Position numbers and translations under genes: made by a program. The notes under the pieces are model-generated. The model saw only the letters and a list, made by a program, of their open reading frames with translations, did no database searches and was not told the DNA's origin. This document shows positions 7,180 to 16,832 of a DNA stretch of 64,000 bases, piece after piece. Positions within the stretch are counted from its first letter, which is position 1, and every line of letters starts with the position of its first letter. Origin of the DNA: Herbinix hemicellulosilytica (GTDB taxonomy: Bacteria > Bacillota > Clostridia > Lachnospirales > Lachnospiraceae). The DNA is taken from NCBI RefSeq assembly GCF_002904165.1, contig NZ_CVTD020000029.1, forward strand, positions 48,053 to 112,052. Reading direction: 5' to 3'.

Positions 7180-8037
7180 GTGGGCAAAAGGAATACAACG
7201 TGGGATTCAAAAAAGATAGAACAATGGATAAAAGAAGGCAGAGGGCAGGGAGAGGGAAAGGAATATAAACCGTGGTTAACTATTCAGGATTTTCCTTCGA
7301 TGGGCAGGGTAACAAGAGTATTTGGATGGACAACGCAGCGAATACATCATTTTTTCTCAGATACGCAATTGAAATATTTCTACTTATTGGATTGGGAGGA
7401 GAAAGTAATTGATATTCGGGAGCACTACCCCCTTATAGATTTAGAAGTGGTACTGAATGATACTACTGATTTAAAAATTGATAAGTTTGAAGATAAGAAA
7501 ACGAAAGAACCTTATATAATAACTACTACATTTTTAATTACCCTGTTAGATTCTGATGGTAAAAAGAGTTTTGCAGCGAGAAGTATTAAATATGCTTCTG
7601 AATTATCAAGAAGGAGTACAATTGAGAAACTTGAAATTGAGCGGAGGTACTGGGAAGCACAGGGAATAAATTGGGGGATTGTAACTAATAAGGATATAAA
7701 TACAGTTCGGGCGAAAAACATCGAATGGATTCATTCAGTGATGGGCTTTGGTAGCGATAATAGTTTTTCTGAAGATGAATTGGCTGATTTATTATATGCT
7801 CTTTTATATAGATTTATAGATAGCCAAAAGAGTATAAAAAACATTATATCAGGATTTGAAAGAGATTATACATTAGATGCGGGAATGGGATTGTTTCTAT
7901 TTAAACGCCTAATTGCTGAAAAAAGAATAAGTTTGGATATGGACAGACCAATAAATATTAATCAAACCTGTAAATCAATATACATACCTGAAGTGAACGG
8001 TAAGGAGGTGAATGAAGGTGTTAAAGTATTCGGTTAA
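7180..8037 (+). CDS. tnsA: Tn7-like TnsA endonuclease homologue, apparently catalytically altered
   Basis: TnsA cuts the 5' strands at transposon ends and works with TnsB for cut-and-paste transposition. The 285-residue product aligns along its length with Tn7 TnsA: KEGRGQGEGKEYKPWLT, VIDIREHYPL, EKLEIERRYWEAQ and ENIEW-like IEWIHSV are all recognisable. At the catalytic positions I recall for Tn7 TnsA (Glu63, Asp114, Gln130, Lys132), this protein has Gln63 (SDTQLKYF), Thr117 (ITTTFLI), Ser135 and Lys137 (ARSIKY). Both metal-binding acids are thus missing. GTG start behind GGAGGTG. The gene overlaps tnsB by 26 bases. It could be inactive for cleavage but still structural. Family certain; loss of activity inferred. 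Confidence 0.9.
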   Translation: MGKRNTTWDSKKIEQWIKEGRGQGEGKEYKPWLTIQDFPSMGRVTRVFGWTTQRIHHFFSDTQLKYFYLLDWEEKVIDIREHYPLIDLEVVLNDTTDLKIDKFEDKKTKEPYIITTTFLITLLDSDGKKSFAARSIKYASELSRRSTIEKLEIERRYWEAQGINWGIVTNKDINTVRAKNIEWIHSVMGFGSDNSFSEDELADLLYALLYRFIDSQKSIKNIISGFERDYTLDAGMGLFLFKRLIAEKRISLDMDRPININQTCKSIYIPEVNGKEVNEGVKVFG

Positions 8038-10180
8038 TTCTTTAATTGAATGGCAAGAGGAGAATGGAGATAAAAGTATTGAGAGGCTATTGTGGATTGA
8101 CGATGAAATAGCATATGTAATTGATGTAAATAAAAATAAAGTTCCTTATATTCGTAGAATTGAAGATATAGAAGTTGCACTAGCAGAGGATAAAGCAGAA
8201 ATTATCAAGGAAGATAAATATATCGTTGTGTTGAGAGAAGAAGATATAGCCGAAAAGCATAAAGTTATTAGGGATAAGGCATGGAATATTGTTAAAGATA
8301 TGGTAGACAAGGAGCCTGATATTTATCAGGCATCTTTTAGAAGGAAGTTAATAAAAAAAGCATCTGAGAATTATGGAATAAGTGAATTTTGGATTTTAGA
8401 GTATTTAAAGCGATATTGGAAAAGGGGAAAAACCCGTAATGCCTTATTGCCAGACTACAGAAACTGTGGTGCAAAGGGTAAAGAGAGAAAGGCTAGAGAT
8501 GCGAAAAGAGGAAGACCTAGAGCAAATCAAAGTGTTAAAGGAGAAGGAATTAATGTTACGGAAGATATTAAAAGAATTTTTCGTATTGCAGTAAACAAAT
8601 ATTACTATACCACAGCCAAAAATTCTTTGACCTTGACTTACGAACTTATGAGAAAGGAATACTTTAATGATGGATTTAAAGAAGAAAATGGGGTAACGAT
8701 ACCTATTTTAAAACCGCAATCACAAATCCCTTCATTTGGTCAGTTTAGATACTGGTTTTATAAAGAACGTGACTTAAAAAAAGAGATAACTAGCAGATAC
8801 AGCAATAAAAAGTATCAAAAACGGTACAGACCTATTATAGGCAGTTCCCTTGATGGAGTATTTCAACCAGGGGAATTTGAGATAGACTGCCAAGTGGGAG
8901 ATGTTTATTTGGTATCAAGATTTAATCGGAATTGGATAATAGGCAGACCTGCTATATACGCTGTCATCGATAAATTTAGCCGTATGATATGTGGAATTTA
9001 TGTAGGTTTGGAAAGTGGTTCATACCTTGGCGCAATGATGGCACTTTTAAATGCAACGACAGACAAAGTGGAATTTTGCAAGCAGTATGGTATTGAAATA
9101 GAGGAGAAGGATTGGCCGGTTCATCATTTACCAGAGTCTATAACTGCCGACCGGGGAGAACTTGAGGGAGGAAATATTGAAAATCTTATAAATACACTTA
9201 ATGTAAAAGTTAAAAATACGCCTCCTTATCGGGCTGACCTTAAATCAGCAGTAGAAAGATTTTTTGGGCTTACGAATGAACGGATAAAGCCTTTTTTGCC
9301 AGGTGTTGTGGATTTAGATGGAAGGGAACGAGGGGATAAGGACTATAGGATAAAAGCAAAATTGGATATATACCAATTTACACAGATATTAATTAAATGC
9401 GTCTTGTATCACAACAATCATTATCATTTAGATTATTATAAACGGGATGAAGATATGATTGAAGATAATGTTCAATGTATCCCAATTGAACTTTGGAACT
9501 GGGGTATTGCAAACCGGGGCGGTACACTTAGAACCGTTCCTGAGGATGTTATAAAACTAGCGTTGATGCCGGCTGATACAGCAACTGTAACTCCTAAAGG
9601 GATAAGGTATAAGGATATGTATTATGCATCAAAGACTATGTTAAAAAATGGAGTGTTTACTGATGCCAGAGTAAAAGGAAGATGGAATGTAAAGATAAGT
9701 TATGACCCACGGAATATGGATTACATATATGTTTATGATGATAATATAAAAAAATATGAGAAATGTTTTTTAACTGATGCAGGTAGTAGATACAAGGAAA
9801 AGACAATTGAAGAAATAGAGTATCTTCTAGCAGTAGAAAAAATGCAGAGAGAAAAAAATAAAGATAATGTTGCACAGGCAAAGGCACAATTAATTTCAGA
9901 AATAGAAGATATAGTTAAACAGGCAGAGGAGGATTATAAAAGAGAAACAAGCATTGTAGAAAGCGATAAACAGAGAGTAAAGAATATACGAGAAAACAGA
10001 AAGGCTGAAAAAATGATAAGAAGGATGGAAGAGGCTTTTGATTTAGGAAATAGTGATGAAAACTATCAAAACAATTTAGATGAGGAAGCAGAAACAGGAG
10101 AAAATGATACTTTGCAACTATTGTTTCGAAAACAGAAAGAGGTGATGTTAGATGAGAGAAGTGATGATACCCAATGGTAG
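8012..10180 (+). CDS. tnsB: Tn7-like TnsB DDE transposase
   Basis: TnsB binds the repeats in the transposon ends and carries out 3'-end cleavage and strand transfer. The 722-residue product has the RNase-H-like integrase core with the catalytic triad intact: Asp292 (FEIDCQVGD), Asp380 (ESITADRGE) and Glu415 (KSAVERFFGL), with typical 34-residue spacing between the last two. N-terminal DNA-binding segments (about 1-200) and a basic, coiled C-terminal tail (about 590-722), which in Tn7 contacts TnsC, are also visible. ATG start behind GGAGGTG, inside the end of tnsA; it overlaps tnsC by 29 bases, so the four tns genes form one translationally coupled operon. Repeats matching TnsB sites occur at 6947-7000 and 15846-20154. 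Confidence 0.95.
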   Translation: MKVLKYSVNSLIEWQEENGDKSIERLLWIDDEIAYVIDVNKNKVPYIRRIEDIEVALAEDKAEIIKEDKYIVVLREEDIAEKHKVIRDKAWNIVKDMVDKEPDIYQASFRRKLIKKASENYGISEFWILEYLKRYWKRGKTRNALLPDYRNCGAKGKERKARDAKRGRPRANQSVKGEGINVTEDIKRIFRIAVNKYYYTTAKNSLTLTYELMRKEYFNDGFKEENGVTIPILKPQSQIPSFGQFRYWFYKERDLKKEITSRYSNKKYQKRYRPIIGSSLDGVFQPGEFEIDCQVGDVYLVSRFNRNWIIGRPAIYAVIDKFSRMICGIYVGLESGSYLGAMMALLNATTDKVEFCKQYGIEIEEKDWPVHHLPESITADRGELEGGNIENLINTLNVKVKNTPPYRADLKSAVERFFGLTNERIKPFLPGVVDLDGRERGDKDYRIKAKLDIYQFTQILIKCVLYHNNHYHLDYYKRDEDMIEDNVQCIPIELWNWGIANRGGTLRTVPEDVIKLALMPADTATVTPKGIRYKDMYYASKTMLKNGVFTDARVKGRWNVKISYDPRNMDYIYVYDDNIKKYEKCFLTDAGSRYKEKTIEEIEYLLAVEKMQREKNKDNVAQAKAQLISEIEDIVKQAEEDYKRETSIVESDKQRVKNIRENRKAEKMIRRMEEAFDLGNSDENYQNNLDEEAETGENDTLQLLFRKQKEVMLDERSDDTQW

Positions 10181-11816
10181 TATAGCAGTAGAAGCAGAAT
10201 ATAAAGAACAAGTAATTCCAGATTATAGAGGAAATCCATTCATCGAATCCCTTCCTAATCTTCTTTCTACGCAAGAGGCAATAGAAAAATTGGCTTTTTA
10301 TCCTAAGTTTGAAAAAAATGAAAGACAGTTAGACAACCACTACCGTATTCATATGATAGACAGATTATTTCAGGTTTTTCAGCCCATTCCTATGACTATA
10401 GAACTGGAAAGAAAGATTTCTCGTTCAATTAGACAGGGTTATCTCTCACGCAATCCATTTGGCATCAGATTGGCTCAAGATTTTTATAGGGATTATCATA
10501 AAAATCCCATCGGCATAATGGATAATAAAGAATATTATTCGTATTCACTAGGGTTTACTTTGATAGGAATATCAGGTTTGGGAAAGACTTCCTCTCTTAA
10601 TAGAATACTAAGTTTATATCCTCAAGTAATTGTACACTCTGAATATCAAAACATGCCATTTTCTACGTATCAAGTGGTGTGGGCGAAACTGGAATGTCCT
10701 CACGATGGGTCAATTAAGGGACTTTTATATGAATTTTTTTTAGAAATAGACAGGCTATTGGGAACTAACTACTATCAAAAGATGATGAGAACACGGGCAA
10801 CAACGGACGCCATGATGACAGTGATGAATCAGGTGGCAAGAAATTGTGCTCTAGGAATTTTAGTGATTGATGAGATACAACATTTGAGTTTGGCGAGGTC
10901 TGGCGGAAGTGAAAAAATGTTAAATTTCTTTGTAAACCTTATAAATAATGTAGGAGTGCCAGTCGTTTTAGTAGGAACTCCGAAGGCTGTAAAGGTACTC
11001 CAAGGGGATTTTAGGAAAGCACGAAGGGGGTCTGGTCTTGATGGTGATATGGTATGCGATAAGATTCCAAAGGGCGAGGTATGGGATTTATTAGTTAATT
11101 CAATATGGCACTACCAGTGGACGAGAAAAGAAACTCCTCTTACCCCTGAATTAAGCAGTGTTTTATATGAAGAAACTCAGGGAATACCTGATTTATTAAA
11201 AAAGGTATATGTCATTGCTCAAGCCCATGCTATTTCATCGGGAAAGGAAGAGATAACTCCATATGTTATAAAAAAGGTGGCAAAAGAGAATTTAAAACTG
11301 ATTCAGCCAATGATTACTGCATTGAAAACGAATAATCTGAGAGAGATTATTAAGTACGAGGATATATATGTAGGGGATATCAACTATACTGATTATTTAA
11401 CCCGAACTAAAGAATCTATCAGCCTGGATTTGCGGGCAAAGGAGATAAAGAAAAAACAGAACAAAATGAAGCAGGAAAATCTGATTGAGCAGAAAAAGGA
11501 GGTTTTAATAAAACTTGTTGATTTAGGCGTGAATGCTAAGAAGGCTCAAAAAATAATTGATACTATACTTTCGCAAAATCAGAATATAAATGCAGAAAAG
11601 ATAATAGAAGTTGCTACAGCAAAGATTGAAAATGATAGGATTAAGAAACAAGCAGAGAGAAAAAAGAAAAAACAGAAGGCATTAAACTTACTTGATATCC
11701 GAACTATTGTTGAGCAGGGCAAAAAGGATAATAAAAGTGCTTATGAGGCTATAAAAGAATCAGGATATATCATTAGTTTTGAGGATGACATTTTTTCTAA
11801 GGAAGTGGTATCGTGA
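10152..11816 (+). CDS. tnsC: Tn7-like TnsC AAA+ ATPase regulator
   Basis: TnsC is the ATP-dependent matchmaker that joins the target selector (TnsD/TniQ) to the TnsA-TnsB transposase and assembles on target DNA. The 554-residue product equals Tn7 TnsC in length. It shows Walker A GISGLGKTSS (about 139-148), Walker B ILVIDEIQHL (about 234-243) and a sensor-like VVLVGTPKA. The C-terminal 170 residues are lysine- and glutamate-rich coiled coil, the region that contacts TnsA in Tn7. It overlaps tnsB at its start, and its stop TGA overlaps the GTG of tnsD. With TnsA apparently altered, the TnsC-TnsA contact may have a structural rather than catalytic purpose here. Confidence 0.93.
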   Translation: MREVMIPNGSIAVEAEYKEQVIPDYRGNPFIESLPNLLSTQEAIEKLAFYPKFEKNERQLDNHYRIHMIDRLFQVFQPIPMTIELERKISRSIRQGYLSRNPFGIRLAQDFYRDYHKNPIGIMDNKEYYSYSLGFTLIGISGLGKTSSLNRILSLYPQVIVHSEYQNMPFSTYQVVWAKLECPHDGSIKGLLYEFFLEIDRLLGTNYYQKMMRTRATTDAMMTVMNQVARNCALGILVIDEIQHLSLARSGGSEKMLNFFVNLINNVGVPVVLVGTPKAVKVLQGDFRKARRGSGLDGDMVCDKIPKGEVWDLLVNSIWHYQWTRKETPLTPELSSVLYEETQGIPDLLKKVYVIAQAHAISSGKEEITPYVIKKVAKENLKLIQPMITALKTNNLREIIKYEDIYVGDINYTDYLTRTKESISLDLRAKEIKKKQNKMKQENLIEQKKEVLIKLVDLGVNAKKAQKIIDTILSQNQNINAEKIIEVATAKIENDRIKKQAERKKKKQKALNLLDIRTIVEQGKKDNKSAYEAIKESGYIISFEDDIFSKEVVS

Positions 11817-13525
11817 ACTTTTTTCCAACACCTTATCCAGATGAAATATTATATAGTACGCTGGCACGATACTGTATGCGAAGTGGTAATATAAAAGAAA
11901 TACATAATTTTGAAGACTTATTTGGTACAAGGAATTGTATAGCAACTATGGAATTGCCTACACAATTAGATGCATTAATTGAAAATATGCCTGCAAACTC
12001 AAAGTATACAGCAGAATATTTTATCTATAAACATACCTTATTTCCTTTTCTTGCAGCATTTATTCCAGAGGAACGTGCTAACAAAATAATTAAAACTATG
12101 AGAAATGGTGAAGGTGCTGTTTCTTACATGAGTTTGGGTCTTGTTACGAGTTCCGTTACTTTAAATCGGTACTTTCGATTTTGTCCTGAGTGTTTTAAAG
12201 AGGATATAGAAAGATTTGGAGAACCATACTGGCATAGAAGCCATCAAATTACAGGGGTATTTGTATGTGCAAAACATAAAATACCCCTGTATAATAGTAC
12301 GGAACTTATAAGGGGAGGAAATAGACAAAGATTTATTAGCGCTACTCATGCAAATTGTATAGTAGAAAAAGAAATAAGTTTTCCTAGCGATTTAATGGAA
12401 AAGATGCTTTGGATGGCAGAGGATGCAGAAATACTTTTAAACAATCACTTTGAATTTAAAGAACCTGATTGGTTTAAGAATCAATTCCGGGTAAAATTAA
12501 TTGAAAAAGGATATGCAAGGATGAACAACTATATTCACCAGAAGAAATTAAAAGAAGATTTTATAGAATTTTATGGCTATGAATATCTGAAACTTGTTCA
12601 GTCTTCTCTACCTGATAAAAGCGGAGGCTGGCTGTCTGATATGGTAAGAAAAAATGATAGAACAACATATGCAATAAGATACTTGCTATTAACGAGATTT
12701 CTTGAAATACCTGTCGTTGAATTATTTAATACAAAACTTGGCTTTAATGATGAAAATGAAAGTAATATTGATGCTTATCAAGAACTGTGGGACCAGAGAT
12801 TAATTGAACTTTCACAGTCAGGATTATCAATACGGGAAATAGCAGATATACTAAAGTCCTCTACGAAAACTATTAGAAAAGCGATTGACAGGTTAGGAAT
12901 AGAGCCATTTTGGAAATTCAATGGTGGCGGAAAATACATTTATAAGAAATATACTGATACCGAAGAATTTAAAATAAAAAGAGAAGAATATAGAAAAAAA
13001 TGGCTCGAACTTCATGCTCAATATCCTGATAGAAGTAGTAACCAAATTAGAAGAAATAACGATGGATTGTATTCTTGGCTGAAAAAATATGATAGTGAAT
13101 GGTTGGAACAAAATTATCGTAGAATAAAAACGACAGTTAACACTGTTGATTGGTCTAAAAGAGATGTTGAACTACTTCCACTAGTAAAAGAAGTTGTAAA
13201 GGAAATGAAAGAAAGTAAACCTGAAAGAATTACTTGGACAACTATAGGTAGTAAATTAGGGATTAGTGGATGGCTTTCTAAAAGGAAAGAGAAACTTCCA
13301 CTGACAAAGGCATATATAGAGTCAGAACTAGAAAGCCTAGAAGAATATCATATAAGAAAGATTAAATGGGCAATTGAAGAATTAGAAAGTCAGGGAAAAG
13401 AGATAACATTATGGAATTTGGCAGAAACAGCGGGAGTTAAGCCAAGGTATATGAAAGTAATTTCTAAAGAAATACGAAATACATTAAGGGAGAAGGGGTA
13501 TGATTTTATCTTCAACAATAAATAA
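11813..13525 (+). CDS. tnsD: TnsD/TniQ-family target-site selector
   Basis: TnsD proteins bind a fixed chromosomal site and recruit TnsC. The 570-residue product starts with the TniQ signature (MNFFPTPYPDEILYSTLARY) and has a zinc-finger region, CPEC (about 124-127) with CAKH (about 152-155), linked by a conserved WHRSHQITG segment. A helix-turn-helix follows (LSIREIADILKSSTKTIRKA). The C-terminal domain (about 440-570; DWSKRDVELLPLVKEVV, LPLTKAYIE) is homologous to the C-terminus of the broken tnsD at 17528-18535. GTG start overlaps the tnsC stop. There is no TnsE and no CRISPR locus, so insertion should depend on this protein alone. Its target cannot be seen; no glmS lies in the window. Confidence 0.92.
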   Translation: MNFFPTPYPDEILYSTLARYCMRSGNIKEIHNFEDLFGTRNCIATMELPTQLDALIENMPANSKYTAEYFIYKHTLFPFLAAFIPEERANKIIKTMRNGEGAVSYMSLGLVTSSVTLNRYFRFCPECFKEDIERFGEPYWHRSHQITGVFVCAKHKIPLYNSTELIRGGNRQRFISATHANCIVEKEISFPSDLMEKMLWMAEDAEILLNNHFEFKEPDWFKNQFRVKLIEKGYARMNNYIHQKKLKEDFIEFYGYEYLKLVQSSLPDKSGGWLSDMVRKNDRTTYAIRYLLLTRFLEIPVVELFNTKLGFNDENESNIDAYQELWDQRLIELSQSGLSIREIADILKSSTKTIRKAIDRLGIEPFWKFNGGGKYIYKKYTDTEEFKIKREEYRKKWLELHAQYPDRSSNQIRRNNDGLYSWLKKYDSEWLEQNYRRIKTTVNTVDWSKRDVELLPLVKEVVKEMKESKPERITWTTIGSKLGISGWLSKRKEKLPLTKAYIESELESLEEYHIRKIKWAIEELESQGKEITLWNLAETAGVKPRYMKVISKEIRNTLREKGYDFIFNNK

Positions 13526-13690
13526 TTTGTACATAAATGTGTGCAGTCTTTTTTTGACAAGTAACACCTTTCAAATTCCAGAGAATGTTAAATAAATTTA
13601 GACAATGCAAATAGTGTGTTATAATAAAAAATATAGAAGTTTATATAAAAATAATGAATGACAAGATGATTTAAAGATGGGAGGGATTTT

Positions 13691-14929
13691 GTGAAGGAAG
13701 AGATTCTTAAGATAATTACAGATTATTATTTGAATTCTGGGGATTTTAATGGATTCCCGTTATATAATTTTGATAAAAACTATACTGATTTGATTTGTCA
13801 GTTAATTGATGAAGATAAAGTAGAGGTATTATCTTCAGCATTTGTTATAAACCCACATATAAAAGCCTTGAAACTAAATATTGATAAAGAAGACCAGAAA
13901 AGAGAAGTTATTAATAATGGAGATTCAGTTGTTTTATATCCAACAGAAAAATATTTAAAAGAATTAAATATTAATAGCGAAAAACCTTTTACAAAAATGC
14001 TTTTAGATGGGCAAGAACAATTGAAAATATTATTTTTTGATATAGAAATCTTAGAAACATATTTTCAAGACCCAAGATATAAAGTATTTTGGCATGATTA
14101 TAGAGGAAGTATTGTTGTTTCTGACGAATTTTATGGTGAGGACTTAGAAAGCGAATATATAAAGGATTTTGGATTAGGTTATCACAAAGAAAAATTATAT
14201 GAAGAAAGGGTAGTTGGAGTTTTTTTAGGAGACTTAGCAGAACTTTCACTTAATGCGCAACTCAAATGGAAAGTAAATTATTTGGAGAATCAACAAGATT
14301 ATTTAATAAATGAAGGTTTTTATAAGAACTTAATTTTAGGAGAATGGGTAGATGAAGTGTCAATTTATGATGCTATTCTTGATGAAATGATAGTTATAAA
14401 TAAGATGTGTGAAAATATGGGCATTCCACATTTATTTAATAAAACATATAAGCCACACACATTCGAAAAACCAGAAGATTATAGGATAATGTTTCTTCCG
14501 ACACTTAAAAATTATTATAGTTTTATATTGGCACTTGAAAAAATAATTATACATAATATTAATTATAAAACTTTTACAACAACTGCTAAATATATTAAAC
14601 CAGTAGAACGAAAAGATGATAAGGGAAATTTAAAGCACAGTTTGAATATGATGTCGGAATGGTTAAAGCAAAATATTAGAACTAATGAAGATATCGATGA
14701 ACTGATTATAAATCCTCTAAAGTCCATTAGAAAAATTAGACAGGTTCCTGCACATGAGATATATTCTAATCAATATGACAAATTATTATATAAAAAGCAA
14801 AATGAAATGATAATTGAAACATATAAAGCAATAAGAAGTATAAGATTATTTTTTGCTAACTATCCAGGAAATAAGGAAATAGAGATACCTGAATATCTCA
14901 TTACAGGTGAAAAAATAAGGATATATTGA
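13691..14929 (+). CDS. Transposon cargo: 412-residue protein with HEPN-like RX4H motif
   Basis: The first cargo gene after tnsD has a GTG start behind GGGAGGG. The N-terminal two thirds (about 1-250) is mixed alpha/beta and unrecognised. The C-terminal region (about 260-400) is helical and contains KIRQVPAHE, in which Arg350 and His355 form an RX4H motif typical of HEPN ribonucleases, followed by a long helix (NEMIIETYKAIRSIRLFF) as in HEPN bundles. HEPN domains commonly cut RNA in toxin-antitoxin and abortive-infection systems. The next gene starts 64 bases downstream on the same strand, so the two probably form a unit. HEPN is inferred from motif and helix pattern only. Confidence 0.55.
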   Translation: MKEEILKIITDYYLNSGDFNGFPLYNFDKNYTDLICQLIDEDKVEVLSSAFVINPHIKALKLNIDKEDQKREVINNGDSVVLYPTEKYLKELNINSEKPFTKMLLDGQEQLKILFFDIEILETYFQDPRYKVFWHDYRGSIVVSDEFYGEDLESEYIKDFGLGYHKEKLYEERVVGVFLGDLAELSLNAQLKWKVNYLENQQDYLINEGFYKNLILGEWVDEVSIYDAILDEMIVINKMCENMGIPHLFNKTYKPHTFEKPEDYRIMFLPTLKNYYSFILALEKIIIHNINYKTFTTTAKYIKPVERKDDKGNLKHSLNMMSEWLKQNIRTNEDIDELIINPLKSIRKIRQVPAHEIYSNQYDKLLYKKQNEMIIETYKAIRSIRLFFANYPGNKEIEIPEYLITGEKIRIY

Positions 14930-14993
14930 TAAAGTCTAATGAAATGGGACAAAAGGAGAAGAAAATTTATGTATAGATTACAGAGGTTATCCT

Positions 14994-15794
14994 ATGAATG
15001 AAATAATAAGTTATAGTTTTTTAGAATGGAATATTCAAGGTGCGGGTGGATTAAGTGGTTATACAATACAAAAATTTGTTGCTGACACTATTATTCAAAA
15101 GAATAAAGATATCGTTGTTTTAGTTGAGTTTTATATTGGTTATAACTTTGATTATATTAGACAACGTTTGCAAAACAATTATTTTGTATTTATATCTCCA
15201 TTTTTATATGAGCATAATCAAGTGCTTATTGCTTTAAATAGGAGTAAATTTGAAGAGAGTGATATACTTAAAATTGTTACTGCTAATCCATTAGATATAA
15301 AACGTCCAGAATATCTGCAACTTGATATCAAAACAAAACAAGAAAAAGTATTCTCAATTATAGGTGCAAGAATTAAGACACAAGGCTCTGAAGAGGATAG
15401 AGTAGAACAGTTTAAATTCTTAAACGAACAAATTGAGTCAATTGATAGAGTAATCTGTGTTGGCAATTTTAATTTAACTAGTACGCATACTAAAAAGTAT
15501 TTAACAGCAGCAGAAGTATATGGACCAAGAACTCTTGATGATAAAAGATGGAGTTTTGTACATAAAGATTATGGTAAAGTGGGAATTGATTTAGTTGTTG
15601 CAAAAAATATTGAAATACCTAAAGAAATGGAAGATGATTTGAGTAAGAAAGAGAATTACAAAATGTACGCTATATATGATTGGGGCTTTGTTAATGCTAA
15701 GAACGGTTATAAAAATCTAACATCTAGCGATTATCTTCCTAAGTTTACAAGTATGCCTAATCATGCAATATTAATAGGTAATTTTAAGATTTAA
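14994..15794 (+). CDS. Transposon cargo: endonuclease/exonuclease/phosphatase (EEP)-fold protein
   Basis: The 266-residue product follows the EEP order of motifs: EWNIQG (Asn13), Glu45 in VVLVEF, VGNFN at about 156-160, and a final PNHAILIG. These enzymes (DNase I, exonuclease III, phosphodiesterases) use metal-bound acids to cut phosphodiesters. Two positions usually Asp, in GDFN and SDH, are Asn here (GNFN, PNH), so activity may be reduced or changed. ATG start behind AGAGG. It is paired with the HEPN-like gene upstream. Together they sit in the cargo slot of a Tn7-like element, a usual place for defence genes. Fold assignment is likely; substrate unknown. Confidence 0.6.
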   Translation: MNEIISYSFLEWNIQGAGGLSGYTIQKFVADTIIQKNKDIVVLVEFYIGYNFDYIRQRLQNNYFVFISPFLYEHNQVLIALNRSKFEESDILKIVTANPLDIKRPEYLQLDIKTKQEKVFSIIGARIKTQGSEEDRVEQFKFLNEQIESIDRVICVGNFNLTSTHTKKYLTAAEVYGPRTLDDKRWSFVHKDYGKVGIDLVVAKNIEIPKEMEDDLSKKENYKMYAIYDWGFVNAKNGYKNLTSSDYLPKFTSMPNHAILIGNFKI

Positions 15795-15845
15795 TTTAAA
15801 TAAAAAACTTGAACCTTTTTACTTATCCCTTTATTCCTGCATCTA

Positions 15846-16296
15846 TGTCTACATCAAATAAACTCCTTTCATTTTTCAAATGTTTGAGAAGGAGTAAATA
15901 AAGTACTTTTAGGAAACATGGTTTATTAGGGAGAAGAAAAGCCCAGTAGGCCATGTTTTTTGTTTAGAAGTTTTAAGGGATAAGGAACAAGGAATAAGGT
16001 TAAAAGCCAGATAAATCAATGGATTAGAAGATTAAATGGAATTGAAAATGGAAGGGAAAATGGACAAAATCCCCCCTTAATCCTCCCCCCTTAACCCTTT
16101 TCTCTAAAAGCACTTTATTTTCATTTTTTGCCCTAAAAATTGAGGAATGAAAGGACTTTAGGAAGTAAGGAATAAGGAAAAAGGAATTAAATGGGGAATT
16201 GGAAGAGAATAACAAGCCAGTGTTTTCAAGGGTTTGAGGGCTGTCTATAAAAGGACTTTATTTGAAAAGGGAAAGAAGTTTGTTTGAGGTGCATAT
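15846..16296. mobile_element. Mini Tn7-like element or end remnant, copy 1
   Basis: No gene lies at 15795-17527. This unit starts TGTCTACATCAAATAAACTC and carries family-A sites in both orientations: AAATAAACTCC (15857) and AAATAAAGTAC (15896) at the left, ACTTTATTTTC (16111) and GGACTTTATTTGA (16254) at the right. Between them are GGAAACATGGTTTATTAGGG and AAGG-type tracts. A second copy follows directly at 16301. The pattern fits a non-autonomous element with Tn7-type ends. Confidence 0.55.
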
Positions 16297-16300
16297 TTGC

Positions 16301-16754
16301 TGTCCCCATCAAATAAACTCCTATCATTTTGCAAATTCTTTTTAAAATGCAAATAAAGTTCTTTTAGGAAACATGGTTTATTAGGGATAAGGAAATACCC
16401 TGTAGGCCATGTTTTTTTATTAGGAATTTTAAGGTGAAAAGGAATAAGGGATAAGGTTTAAATTCAGTAAAATCAATGGATTGAGAGATTGAATGGAAGT
16501 AAAAATGGACAGGAGAAATGGACATAATTCTCCTTAAACCTTCCTCCTTAATCCTAAATCCTATAACAACTTTATTTTCATTTTTTCCATTGAAAAATCA
16601 AAAATGCAACTACTTTAAATTGTGAAAAACAAAAATGGAGTAAATAAACGGATAATTGGAAGAGAATAACAAGCCAGTATTTTCAAGGGTTTGAGGGGGA
16701 TTTGTGAAAGGAGTTTATTTGAAAAAGGAAAGAAGTTTGTTTGAGGTGCATATA
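16301..16754. mobile_element. Mini Tn7-like element or end remnant, copy 2
   Basis: This is a diverged tandem copy of the preceding unit. It begins TGTCCCCATCAAATAAACTC, repeats GGAAACATGGTTTATTAGGG and AGAATAACAAGCCAGT, and ends with the same TTTGTTTGAGGTGCATAT. The site positions are the same within the unit. Confidence 0.55.
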
Positions 16755-16832
16755 GTTAGGATTGAGGAAAAAGGGGTAAGGAAATAGGAAAAAATTTTGA
16801 AAGAATTTAGGCCATAATTAGTTGTTGTAAAA

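Noticed and set aside
16024..16215. 63-codon minus-strand frame
   Set aside because: It lies wholly in low-complexity purine/pyrimidine repeat within a transposon-end array; codon content is repeat-derived.
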